64,000 nt of DNA from Candidatus Methanoplasma termitum (GTDB lineage: Archaea; Thermoplasmatota; Thermoplasmata; Methanomassiliicoccales; Methanomethylophilaceae): positions 992,001 through 1,056,000 of the forward strand of contig NZ_CP010070.1 in assembly GCF_000800805.1 (NCBI RefSeq). Reading direction: 5' to 3'. Positions 26,601-35,546 of this stretch are shown here, piece by piece. A model generated the notes under the pieces. It saw only the letters and a program-made list of their open reading frames with translations. It was not told where the DNA came from and ran no database searches. How positions within the stretch are numbered: position 1 is the first letter of the stretch; the number at the start of each line of letters is the position of its first letter. Both the position numbers and the translations under genes were made by a program.

Positions 26601-27383
26601 AAGGATGCTCCGGATGAAAGTCCGGGAGGAGTCCTCAATGCATATCAGCTTACTAATCCGCTTGAAAGTTTCGCTAAACTTGGGAAACAGACAGGAATTC
26701 TTTTCTATGTTCCGGCAGCCTATACTTCGAAGATAGATCCGACGACCGGGTTTGTCAATCTTTTCAATACTTCAAGTAAAACGAACGCACAGGAAAGAAA
26801 AGAATTCTTGCAAAAATTCGAGTCGATCTCCTATTCCGCTAAAGACGGAGGAATATTCGCATTCGCGTTCGATTATCGGAAGTTCGGAACGTCAAAAACA
26901 GACCACAAAAATGTATGGACCGCATACACGAACGGGGAAAGGATGAGGTACATAAAAGAGAAAAAACGCAACGAACTGTTCGACCCCTCGAAGGAGATCA
27001 AAGAGGCTCTCACTTCATCAGGAATCAAATATGACGGCGGACAGAACATATTGCCAGATATCCTGAGGAGCAACAATAACGGTCTGATCTACACAATGTA
27101 TTCCTCTTTCATAGCGGCCATTCAAATGAGGGTCTATGACGGGAAAGAAGACTATATCATCTCGCCGATAAAGAACAGCAAGGGAGAGTTCTTCAGGACC
27201 GATCCGAAAAGAAGGGAACTTCCGATAGACGCGGATGCGAACGGCGCGTATAACATTGCTCTCAGGGGCGAATTGACGATGCGTGCGATAGCGGAGAAGT
27301 TCGATCCGGACTCGGAAAAGATGGCGAAGCTAGAACTGAAACATAAGGACTGGTTCGAATTCATGCAGACAAGGGGGGATTGA
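23667..27383 (+). CDS. cas12a: CRISPR effector nuclease Cas12a (Cpf1)
   Basis: The 1,238-residue effector opens with the family signature YPIQKTIRFELKPQGRT. The split RuvC site is intact: D859 in GIDRGERNL, E944 in VVMEELNYGFKRGR, D1190 in DADANGAYN, with the bridge and Nuc region between (MYSSFIAAIQMRVYDGKED). The crRNA-processing WED segment YFHVPLTLNFK and PAM-proximal NPKRKKN are present. It would process its own pre-crRNA and cut DNA with a 5' T-rich PAM. Sequence closely recalls the Cas12a of 'Ca. Methanoplasma termitum' (memory, not searched). Its stop overlaps the cas4 start by one base. Length and motifs suggest a functional protein. Confidence 0.97.
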   Translation: MNNYDEFTKLYPIQKTIRFELKPQGRTMEHLETFNFFEEDRDRAEKYKILKEAIDEYHKKFIDEHLTNMSLDWNSLKQISEKYYKSREEKDKKVFLSEQKRMRQEIVSEFKKDDRFKDLFSKKLFSELLKEEIYKKGNHQEIDALKSFDKFSGYFIGLHENRKNMYSDGDEITAISNRIVNENFPKFLDNLQKYQEARKKYPEWIIKAESALVAHNIKMDEVFSLEYFNKVLNQEGIQRYNLALGGYVTKSGEKMMGLNDALNLAHQSEKSSKGRIHMTPLFKQILSEKESFSYIPDVFTEDSQLLPSIGGFFAQIENDKDGNIFDRALELISSYAEYDTERIYIRQADINRVSNVIFGEWGTLGGLMREYKADSINDINLERTCKKVDKWLDSKEFALSDVLEAIKRTGNNDAFNEYISKMRTAREKIDAARKEMKFISEKISGDEESIHIIKTLLDSVQQFLHFFNLFKARQDIPLDGAFYAEFDEVHSKLFAIVPLYNKVRNYLTKNNLNTKKIKLNFKNPTLANGWDQNKVYDYASLIFLRDGNYYLGIINPKRKKNIKFEQGSGNGPFYRKMVYKQIPGPNKNLPRVFLTSTKGKKEYKPSKEIIEGYEADKHIRGDKFDLDFCHKLIDFFKESIEKHKDWSKFNFYFSPTESYGDISEFYLDVEKQGYRMHFENISAETIDEYVEKGDLFLFQIYNKDFVKAATGKKDMHTIYWNAAFSPENLQDVVVKLNGEAELFYRDKSDIKEIVHREGEILVNRTYNGRTPVPDKIHKKLTDYHNGRTKDLGEAKEYLDKVRYFKAHYDITKDRRYLNDKIYFHVPLTLNFKANGKKNLNKMVIEKFLSDEKAHIIGIDRGERNLLYYSIIDRSGKIIDQQSLNVIDGFDYREKLNQREIEMKDARQSWNAIGKIKDLKEGYLSKAVHEITKMAIQYNAIVVMEELNYGFKRGRFKVEKQIYQKFENMLIDKMNYLVFKDAPDESPGGVLNAYQLTNPLESFAKLGKQTGILFYVPAAYTSKIDPTTGFVNLFNTSSKTNAQERKEFLQKFESISYSAKDGGIFAFAFDYRKFGTSKTDHKNVWTAYTNGERMRYIKEKKRNELFDPSKEIKEALTSSGIKYDGGQNILPDILRSNNNGLIYTMYSSFIAAIQMRVYDGKEDYIISPIKNSKGEFFRTDPKRRELPIDADANGAYNIALRGELTMRAIAEKFDPDSEKMAKLELKHKDWFEFMQTRGD

Positions 27384-27964
27384 TGACCGAGAATGCGATT
27401 TTGCTATCGAACATAAACGACTTTTTATTCTGTCCAGTCTCGATTTATTTCCATAACCTAATGGGAGACTCGGACAGAATGATATCCCAATCAAGATGTC
27501 AGATCAACGGAACACATGCGCATGAAACAATAGAGGATGGGCGGTACACATCAAGAAAAGATGTATTGCAGGGAATGGAAGTCTATTGCGAAAAGTATGG
27601 TTTGATTGGGAAAATAGATCTCTTGGACATAAAGAAAAAAATGTTGACAGAGCGGAAGAAAAAGATATCTCGTCTGTACGATGGGCAGATATTCCAAGTA
27701 TATGGTCAATATTTTGCCCTGAAAGAGATGGGATACGAGATTGAAAAGATCCGTGTATACAGTATGGACGACAATAAAAGCTATGACATCACCGTTCCGG
27801 AGGAAGACCCAGTCATGACGCACAAGTTTGAAGAAACGATCCTAGATATGCACACTTTCAATCCCGATGATTACGTCCAGACGAATCCCTGCAAATGTTC
27901 TAATTGCATATATGAACCAATGTGCGGGAGTTCTAGTCTGGAGGTAAAACATGATGTCAGTTGA
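27383..27964 (+). CDS. cas4: Cas4 adaptation nuclease
   Basis: The 193-residue RecB-like protein has an N-terminal Cys in FLFCPVSIYFH, the acidic GKIDLLDI core, an ERKKK motif, QIFQVYGQYFALKEMGYE and a C-terminal three-Cys cluster CKCSNCIYEPMC completing a 4Fe-4S site. It trims pre-spacers and selects PAM-proximal ends. The start is the ATG overlapping the cas12a stop (TGATG). It overlaps cas1 by 14 bp. Confidence 0.92.
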   Translation: MTENAILLSNINDFLFCPVSIYFHNLMGDSDRMISQSRCQINGTHAHETIEDGRYTSRKDVLQGMEVYCEKYGLIGKIDLLDIKKKMLTERKKKISRLYDGQIFQVYGQYFALKEMGYEIEKIRVYSMDDNKSYDITVPEEDPVMTHKFEETILDMHTFNPDDYVQTNPCKCSNCIYEPMCGSSSLEVKHDVS

Positions 27965-28922
27965 CACATTCCAGAAAAAACAGGCGATCTTCGTTTTTAC
28001 AAGAGACGGCGACAAAATCTCATTTAGCAATGACAATCTTGTGGTAAAGAATGGGGATGAAGTGCGTCTTCAGTCCACATGTTATCGAATCTTTGCTCTT
28101 TTCATTGTGGGAGACGTGACGATAACGTCAGGTATAATCCAAAGATCAAGAAAGTTCGGTTTCCCAATATTTTTGATGTCTGGTTCATTCCGTACCTATG
28201 ACATCATCGGCCACAAGACCGAGGGCAATTATGTTCTGAGGAAGATACAATATGACCACGATGGTCTCGACATAGCGAAACACATCGTGGAGAATAAGAT
28301 CCGCAATCAGATTGATACATTAAAATTACAAAGATGGAAGGATAACGGGATGAGAGCTGACATATCGTCGCTTGAGCGATATGCAGAATCCGTGAGGAAC
28401 TTCGATGACGACTTCAGAGGACTCATGGGCATCGAAGGATCAGCTTCAAGGATATATTTCAGGAACAATTTCAGCATGGAGGCATGGACAGGCAGGAGGC
28501 CACAGATTAAGGCTGATTTTATCAACAGCACCTTGGACATAGGATATACGATCCTTTTCAACTTCGTTGATGCAATGCTGGAGCTATACGGATTCGATAC
28601 TTACAAAGGCGTATATCATAGAGAATTCTACATGCGAAAGTCGCTTGTTTGCGATATGGTGGAACCATTCCGCCCGCTTATAGATTGGCAGGTTAGGAAG
28701 GCTGTGAACTTAGGGCAATGCAAACCAGAGGACTTTAACGTTTCAAACGGACGATTTTTGTTAGATATTTCAAAGAACAAGGATTATGTGGGGTTTTTGA
28801 TGAAGCCACTGTTAGAGTCAAAAGAGCAGATCTTTGTTTATTTCCAAGACTTCTATCGTGCAATAATGAAACATAAACCAATTTCTGATTTTCCAATCTT
28901 CAAGATTTTGGAGGAAGAATGA
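27951..28922 (+). CDS. cas1: Cas1 integrase
   Basis: The 323-residue protein has an N-terminal beta domain and a helical catalytic domain with GIEGSASRIYF (metal-binding Glu), KGVYHREFYMRKSLVCDMVEPFRP (His and Asp region) and QVRKAV. With Cas2 it inserts spacers at the leader end of the array. Its 3' end overlaps cas2 by 4 bp. Confidence 0.95.
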   Translation: MMSVDTFQKKQAIFVFTRDGDKISFSNDNLVVKNGDEVRLQSTCYRIFALFIVGDVTITSGIIQRSRKFGFPIFLMSGSFRTYDIIGHKTEGNYVLRKIQYDHDGLDIAKHIVENKIRNQIDTLKLQRWKDNGMRADISSLERYAESVRNFDDDFRGLMGIEGSASRIYFRNNFSMEAWTGRRPQIKADFINSTLDIGYTILFNFVDAMLELYGFDTYKGVYHREFYMRKSLVCDMVEPFRPLIDWQVRKAVNLGQCKPEDFNVSNGRFLLDISKNKDYVGFLMKPLLESKEQIFVYFQDFYRAIMKHKPISDFPIFKILEEE

Positions 28923-29191
28923 TCCTTATCAGTTATGATATCCAGGATGACAAACTGCGCACAAAATTCTCAAAATACATAAAGAGATTCGGGCACAGGC
29001 TGCAGTATTCTGTATATGAGATCGACAATTCTGAAAGAATACTCGATAATATTATCACAGATATCAACAACAATTTCATGGACAAATTTTCTGAAGCAGA
29101 TTCGGTACTAATCATTAAACTTTCAAAAACATGTGATGTGATAAGGATGGGTTATGCGATACATGAGGAATCAGACATTGTAATCGTCTGA
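28919..29191 (+). CDS. cas2: Cas2
   Basis: The 90-residue ferredoxin-fold protein begins MILISYDIQDDKLRTKF, with the usual early Asp, and has RLQYSVYEID in the second strand. It is the structural partner of Cas1. It is the last cas gene, 134 bp before the first repeat. Confidence 0.93.
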   Translation: MILISYDIQDDKLRTKFSKYIKRFGHRLQYSVYEIDNSERILDNIITDINNNFMDKFSEADSVLIIKLSKTCDVIRMGYAIHEESDIVIV

Positions 29192-29324
29192 TGCAAACCC
29201 CGGTCTTAATTTTTCATTTCGTCAGTTTTCAAATAATTTGTACAATCAAAAGCGTTATATTGTTATTTGATGTTGTCATATATGTAAAAAGCGGGTCTGA
29301 ATAGACCAAAAACCCACAATGAGT
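29192..29324 (+). promoter_or_regulatory. CRISPR leader
   Basis: This AT-rich gap lies between cas2 and repeat 1. A TATA-like CATATATG sits at about 29279-29286 and a short hairpin GGTCT/AGACC at about 29294-29308. Its position at the non-degenerate end of the array marks it as the leader. Confidence 0.6.
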
Positions 29325-32300
29325 CTCAAAACTCATTCGAATCTCTACTCTTTGTAGATAGGCGCAGGACCTGGGCTGTAATCCCTCAAAACTCATTCGA
29401 ATCTCTACTCTTTGTAGATAAATTGTTCAAAAGGATCTTATGAAGCTCAAAACTCATTCGAATCTCTACTCTTTGTAGATTCCATCATTGCGGTATAATA
29501 GATACTCTCAAAACTCATTCGAATCTCTACTCTTTGTAGATAATTTAGAGATAATAAGAAAAAACTCTCAAAACTCATTCGAATCTCTACTCTTTGTAGA
29601 TGTGACCTGTGCACCAGGACTCATGGCTCAAAACTCATTCGAATCTCTACTCTTTGTAGATGTGTTAGCAATATCTATCACCTGTAGGCTCAAAACTCAT
29701 TCGAATCTCTACTCTTTGTAGATATAAGGTTGAAACTATAAATTCTGAAACTCAAAACTCATTCGAATCTCTACTCTTTGTAGATAAACCTAACCAGCCG
29801 ATACTCAGGCGCTCAAAACTCATTCGAATCTCTACTCTTTGTAGATGTACACTCAGGGTGTCTGGCTCTACTCTCAAAACTCATTCGAATCTCTACTCTT
29901 TGTAGATAGCTGAAACCTGATTAGTAACGGCCGTCTCAAAACTCATTCGAATCTCTACTCTTTGTAGATGGATTGATAAAAGTTGTATCTATTGGCTCAA
30001 AACTCATTCGAATCTCTACTCTTTGTAGATGTCTTAGGTGATAAAATGAACAACGACTCAAAACTCATTCGAATCTCTACTCTTTGTAGATGGCTGATAA
30101 CCCTGAATGCGATGAGAGACTCAAAACTCATTCGAATCTCTACTCTTTGTAGATAAGAGTTGAATCCCGACCTGAAGGTCCTCAAAACTCATTCGAATCT
30201 CTACTCTTTGTAGATACTGAGATTGCGCCTGCGCCGTGGATCTCAAAACTCATTCGAATCTCTACTCTTTGTAGATGCCCACAGTTTTACAAGTCCGATA
30301 TCTCAAAACTCATTCGAATCTCTACTCTTTGTAGATGACAAATTAAACAACATGAAAGAGCAGCTCAAAACTCATTCGAATCTCTACTCTTTGTAGATTA
30401 AATGCGCCATGCGTCCCCGCTGGACTCAAAACTCATTCGAATCTCTACTCTTTGTAGATAACACGGCGTTGATTGCGTCCGCGTCCCTCAAAACTCATTC
30501 GAATCTCTACTCTTTGTAGATGGCACAGTTATGGATAATAACCTTCCGCTCAAAACTCATTCGAATCTCTACTCTTTGTAGATGTACTGCACACCCGACA
30601 GCGTGGTACCTCAAAACTCATTCGAATCTCTACTCTTTGTAGATAATGCAGTTAAGCTATTAGCTTAACTCTCAAAACTCATTCGAATCTCTACTCTTTG
30701 TAGATGAGGGATGGACTACTTGCCCAGACGTAACTCAAAACTCATTCGAATCTCTACTCTTTGTAGATGTAATGTGTCAAGCACATACTATGCGTCTCAA
30801 AACTCATTCGAATCTCTACTCTTTGTAGATTAGATATACTCGAAGTCTCGAACATGCTCAAAACTCATTCGAATCTCTACTCTTTGTAGATAGATCAACT
30901 TCGATCATCCGAGGATCTCAAAACTCATTCGAATCTCTACTCTTTGTAGATAACGGAGAACGAAAGATCCTGTCCTCCCTCAAAACTCATTCGAATCTCT
31001 ACTCTTTGTAGATTAACATAACCTTCGCTTCCTGTATCGACTCAAAACTCATTCGAATCTCTACTCTTTGTAGATACGTTCACTAATCTCACTGGCTGTA
31101 AGCTCAAAACTCATTCGAATCTCTACTCTTTGTAGATTTTGTGAACGAAATAACTGCCACATCCTCAAAACTCATTCGAATCTCTACTCTTTGTAGATGT
31201 ATGAGAACCTTGTGATTGGGGTATCTCAAAACTCATTCGAATCTCTACTCTTTGTAGATTCGGAGCTCCAGGGCGGAATGTGCGCGCTCAAAACTCATTC
31301 GAATCTCTACTCTTTGTAGATTATACGGTATCGGATAACGCAGGATCTCAAAACTCATTCGAATCTCTACTCTTTGTAGATAGTGCGCCCTCAAGTACGG
31401 AAAATAGCTCAAAACTCATTCGAATCTCTACTCTTTGTAGATAAGTAGTCAAGGACTTTTGTAACGGCCTCAAAACTCATTCGAATCTCTACTCTTTGTA
31501 GATTCTCAAGATACTGGTTCTGATCGCAGCTCAAAACTCATTCGAATCTCTACTCTTTGTAGATAGTATCGCCGAGTAGTCCCAATTCAACCTCAAAACT
31601 CATTCGAATCTCTACTCTTTGTAGATAAATACACACCAACAGAGTTTTAACCTCAAAACTCATTCGAATCTCTACTCTTTGTAGATTAATAAGAAGGAAC
31701 GCCTAAGTTGGAACTCAAAACTCATTCGAATCTCTACTCTTTGTAGATTAACAGCAACCAAGGCCATCACAGTATACTCAAAACTCATTCGAATCTCTAC
31801 TCTTTGTAGATTCAGGTAATGTTCCTTCTCAGACAGTCTCAAAACTCATTCGAATCTCTACTCTTTGTAGATGACGCCATTCTCGGTGCGTATCGACTCT
31901 CAAAACTCATTCGAATCTCTACTCTTTGTAGATCAAGATACACACCCGGTGTGTAAGGAGCTCAAAACTCATTCGAATCTCTACTCTTTGTAGATTGTAA
32001 GAAAAGGGGGTGGTTCGGTGCTGCTCAAAACTCATTCGAATCTCTACTCTTTGTAGATCTCACTCAGCTAACGAACCTCACAGACTCAAAACTCATTCGA
32101 ATCTCTACTCTTTGTAGATCACAACAGATCGGCCTTGATGCATGGGCTCAAAACTCATTCGAATCTCTACTCTTTGTAGATAACACGTCCATAATCTTAA
32201 CCAGATACTCAAAACTCATTCGAATCTCTACTCTTTGTAGATAAGTCCGCCCATAACCTTTCTTTGTCCTCAAAACTCATTCGAATCTCTACTCTTTGTA

Positions 32301-32662
32301 GATGTCATGGATACGAGGCTTGATTGTGCCTCAAAACTCATTCGAATCTCTACTCTTTGTAGATAAATTCGGTGATGGACAGGGCACGGCGCTCAAAACT
32401 CATTCGAATCTCTACTCTTTGTAGATAGTTATCATTTCGCGCTCAAACTCTTCTCAAAACTCATTCGAATCTCTACTCTTTGTAGATAATATATATACGC
32501 GCGAGCAACTGGCCTCAAAACTCATTCGAATCTCTACTCTTTGTAGATGGCAGCAATCCGCGGATGAGCCCAAGCTCAAAACTCATTCGAATCTCTACTC
32601 TTTGTAGATTCACTAGTGGCAGGGCACAATTTGGAGAAAAAACTCAAAACAAATCTCTTAAT
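29325..32662 (+). CRISPR. Type V-A CRISPR array, 54 repeats plus a degenerate terminal repeat
   Basis: By reading each unit I count 54 copies of a 35-nt repeat that begins CTCAAAACTCATTCG and ends AATCTCTACTCTTTGTAGAT, spaced about 60-61 bp, giving spacers of about 25-27 nt. The repeat hairpin TCTAC/GTAGA with loop TCTTT is the Cas12a handle. The final element at about 32643-32662 (CTCAAAAC then AATCTCTTA) is a decayed repeat lacking its middle, as expected at the leader-distal end. The full repeats look invariant and the array long, implying active adaptation. Confidence 0.98.
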
Positions 32663-32706
32663 ATCCTCTTCTCTTATTCATTCTCAAACATATCGGATGG
32701 GAAAAC

Positions 32707-33978
32707 ATGAGCGGCAAACGTAAAGCGGCGATCGCATTCATTATCATCGTAGCAATAGGCGCAGCAGGATATCTCTACATCCACTCCGACTACTACGGAG
32801 ACGCCGGCCCTCATGATATTACCGTTAAGATCAACTACCCCGATGCGGGGATCCTCTCCACCACGTTCGGCCATGTGGAACATGGGGATCTTTTCTCGGT
32901 GACTGTGGAACCGAACAACAACGGATACACTTTCGTCGGATGGTTCGAAGGGAATACCAAGCGGTCCACTCTTAAGACCTATGTCTTCCTTCCCAAGAGC
33001 GACACCACCTTGACGGCATGGTTCTCCCTCGATCACGACGCATCATTCACCGCTACGCCCGATGTCGCCAACTATCCGTCGACAGTCACCGTCACATCCT
33101 ACCGCAACGTCGAGATCTCTCAGAGGTCGTGGGTCGTGACGGACGAGTTCACCGGCATGGAATTACTGAACACCGCCACGGACGGTGGCGGCGACAGTTC
33201 TTTCTCTTTGAGTATCGACACGGCGAGCCTTCTCTCGATCACGCAGAGCATAACATACACTGACGGTGAAACTTCCACATACACATCACTGAAGGTGGTG
33301 GACGATCTGATAATGAAACACTTCGAGTGGAGATTCAGAGAGGACAGTCTGTATTCGCCGATAACCGATATCTTCAGCATAAACAACGGGTCCATCAAGT
33401 GGGATGTTCAGTTGTCTCAAACATGGTACAATAACGCATTGAACTCACCGCTGCCTAGGGACGGGACGATCGCGGATGATAAGATGGGAAACTTCGTCAC
33501 ATCCGATGACCCAGTGATCAAACAGATGGCTTATGAACTCTCGATGTTCACATCGAAGATGAATGATATCGACAGAGTGAACTGTGTTCTGAAATTCGTC
33601 CAGCAGTGTTTCCCGTACCAGTACGATATTGACGGAAAAGGTGTTATCGATTACTATAAACTGCCTGCCGAAACATTATGGGAGGGCAAAGGGGATTGCG
33701 AGGATCATGCGTTCCTGTTCGCATCGCTGATCAAAGCCATGGGGTACGATGTCGTGCTGTACGGTGTGGAATTCTACGATCAGAACAATGTTCTCATAAG
33801 TGAGCATATGGCGGCGGGAGTGGCTGTTCCGGGAGGGACCGGATACTTCACAACGATCGACGGAGTTAACTATTACTATTGTGAAGCTACGTTCGAGACG
33901 AGTGTTACTTGGTACAACGATGCTAACGTAGGGTATCTCCCGACCGGCTATGTGGTTGTGAAGACTTTCGCCGTTTGA
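32707..33978 (+). CDS. Membrane-anchored transglutaminase-like protein with InlB-like repeat
   Basis: The 423-residue protein has one N-terminal membrane segment (residues about 8-26), a short extracellular beta-repeat (VTVEPNNNGYTFVGWFEG, InlB/Listeria-Bacteroides type), then a C-terminal transglutaminase-like cysteine-peptidase domain: GKGDCEDHAFLFASLIKAMGY (catalytic Cys), ISEHMAAGVAV (His) and a later TIDGVNYYYCEAT strand. It probably acts outside the cell on surface proteins, possibly linking to adhesins like the one at the left edge. A weak RBS-like GGATGGG precedes the ATG, and a rho-independent-like terminator follows at 34061. Confidence 0.75.
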   Translation: MSGKRKAAIAFIIIVAIGAAGYLYIHSDYYGDAGPHDITVKINYPDAGILSTTFGHVEHGDLFSVTVEPNNNGYTFVGWFEGNTKRSTLKTYVFLPKSDTTLTAWFSLDHDASFTATPDVANYPSTVTVTSYRNVEISQRSWVVTDEFTGMELLNTATDGGGDSSFSLSIDTASLLSITQSITYTDGETSTYTSLKVVDDLIMKHFEWRFREDSLYSPITDIFSINNGSIKWDVQLSQTWYNNALNSPLPRDGTIADDKMGNFVTSDDPVIKQMAYELSMFTSKMNDIDRVNCVLKFVQQCFPYQYDIDGKGVIDYYKLPAETLWEGKGDCEDHAFLFASLIKAMGYDVVLYGVEFYDQNNVLISEHMAAGVAVPGGTGYFTTIDGVNYYYCEATFETSVTWYNDANVGYLPTGYVVVKTFAV

Positions 33979-34060
33979 GCATCCGATGTGCCTGCCGCTT
34001 ATCGGCCACTTATCGGCCATGCACATATAGTCAAACTATAATGTGACCGGTTCAATTATT

Positions 34061-34080
34061 GGGGCGGTGCCCCGATTTTT
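34061..34080 (+). terminator. Hairpin plus T-run downstream of the transglutaminase-like gene
   Basis: GGGGC-GGT-GCCCC is followed by GATTTTT, about 80 nt after the stop codon. Confidence 0.6.
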
Positions 34081-34097
34081 GGGTTTACAATTGATGC

Positions 34098-34400
34098 TCA
34101 GTTGTCGCAAATTTTGCGATAACTGATAGTAATTTTCTTTGTCCCAGCAATGTCAAATGTGTGGTCTCGGCGGTGGGGCTTCCTTATTCCAATTACATGT
34201 TCATTTACATGCTCATTTACATGTTCATTTACATGTCCATTCGTGTTTAGAGTGGACATTTTTTCCAATTTATCTCCTCTGTTCTTCGAACAATCTTCTT
34301 TTTGATTTGCTTCGGTGTACGGGATTTTAGAACTCTTTCTAAAAAATGATATTTCGCCCATTGCCAATGGGCGAAATGTAAAAATAACTATGTGGAACAA
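34098..34400 (-). pseudogene. Probable remnant ORF with 12-bp satellite encoding NEHV repeats
   Basis: The minus frame of 100 codons contains about four tandem 12-bp units (34190-34240) encoding NGHVNEHVNEHVNEHV, a tract often seen near the C-terminus of AlbA_2/AAA_4-type HTH regulators. Nothing else of such a protein is recognisable, so I treat this as a decayed fragment or chance ORF around a microsatellite. Confidence 0.3.
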
Positions 34401-34424
34401 AGAGTATGATATTTTCCATCCGGA

Positions 34425-35546
34425 TCATTCATCATCGTCCTTTGCCTCATAATAGTGATCGATCTGTTTGGGAACATCACTGCGTGGCATCCCCTTACGC
34501 CGTTCGAGCCGCTCTTTTGCTTCGGCCGCTATCTCCTTTATCTTGCGCTCGAACTCCTCCTTTGGCGGAAGGTCTGTCCAGTATTCCGCCACCCCGATGC
34601 CGGCTTTATCCATTTCAAGCAATTCCACCTTTTTGCGGTTCGCCGATGTGCAGAGGATAAGTCCTATCGGCTGTTCCTCGCCTTCCTTCCGCTCATACCG
34701 GTTGAGCCATTTCAGATATAACAGCATCTGACCCATATATTCCGCCTTGAATCTTCCTATCTTCACCTCGACTGCGACCAACCTCTTATGTTTCCGATGG
34801 AAGAAAAGCAGATCCAGAACTATATCCTCACCATCTATTATCATCCGTTTTTGGCGTTCTACGAAAGTAAAACCGTTGCCGAATTCGAGTATGAATGATT
34901 CCAGCCCGGCCAGGATGGCTTTTTCGAGATCCGCTTCGTGAAAATTCTCTTTCAAATCGAAAATATCCAACAGATACGGATCCTTGAATACATTGAACGG
35001 AATGACGGATTGCTCCGATATCTCGGTGTTTGCTATCTCCTGTCTTTCATATGCTTTGCGGGATATCTGGCGACGGAGTTCTTGTACCCCATAGTTCCGT
35101 GCGATGGCGTCGTTTGCGTAATACAGCCGCGCCTCATCTGATTTCAACGGCAACAACTCTATAAAGTGAGACCAGCTCAATTTTGCCGACAGCGCCGGCA
35201 AAATCTCTGGGTTAGCAAAACGCTCCGCAAAAAGCATCATTCTATAAAGGTTGCGTTCGGTAAAACTCTGTCCATAGGTTGTTACCAATTTTGCCGACAG
35301 CGTCGTCAAAATCTTTTTACCGTAATCAGCACGCTTGTTTTCGAGTATGGTTGAATTGATATATTGTCCGACCTCCCAGAACATCATTGTCACTTCTTGA
35401 TTTACATGATCATATGCTCTGCGTTTCCGATGCTCGATTATTGCTGCGATGTTTTCGAAAAGGTCGTTCTCGTCTATTTGCTGACCGGCGTTGTCCGGCA
35501 ACTGCGTGCCGGACTCCTGAGGAGCTTTCGAGCGTCTTCCGCTCAT
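34425..35546 (-). CDS. YhcG/DUF1016 PD-(D/E)xK nuclease family protein
   Basis: The 373-residue protein has an N-terminal helical region (HVNQEVTMMFWEVGQYIN, LSAKLSWSHFIELL) and a C-terminal nuclease core (DIVLDLLFFHRKHKRLVAVEVKIG) followed by LILCTSANRKKVE, then a basic tail. YhcG family members are linked to restriction islands and recombination-like cleavage. Its ATG overlaps the stop of the upstream YhcG paralogue, so they are coupled. Confidence 0.82.
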   Translation of the reverse strand: MSGRRSKAPQESGTQLPDNAGQQIDENDLFENIAAIIEHRKRRAYDHVNQEVTMMFWEVGQYINSTILENKRADYGKKILTTLSAKLVTTYGQSFTERNLYRMMLFAERFANPEILPALSAKLSWSHFIELLPLKSDEARLYYANDAIARNYGVQELRRQISRKAYERQEIANTEISEQSVIPFNVFKDPYLLDIFDLKENFHEADLEKAILAGLESFILEFGNGFTFVERQKRMIIDGEDIVLDLLFFHRKHKRLVAVEVKIGRFKAEYMGQMLLYLKWLNRYERKEGEEQPIGLILCTSANRKKVELLEMDKAGIGVAEYWTDLPPKEEFERKIKEIAAEAKERLERRKGMPRSDVPKQIDHYYEAKDDDE

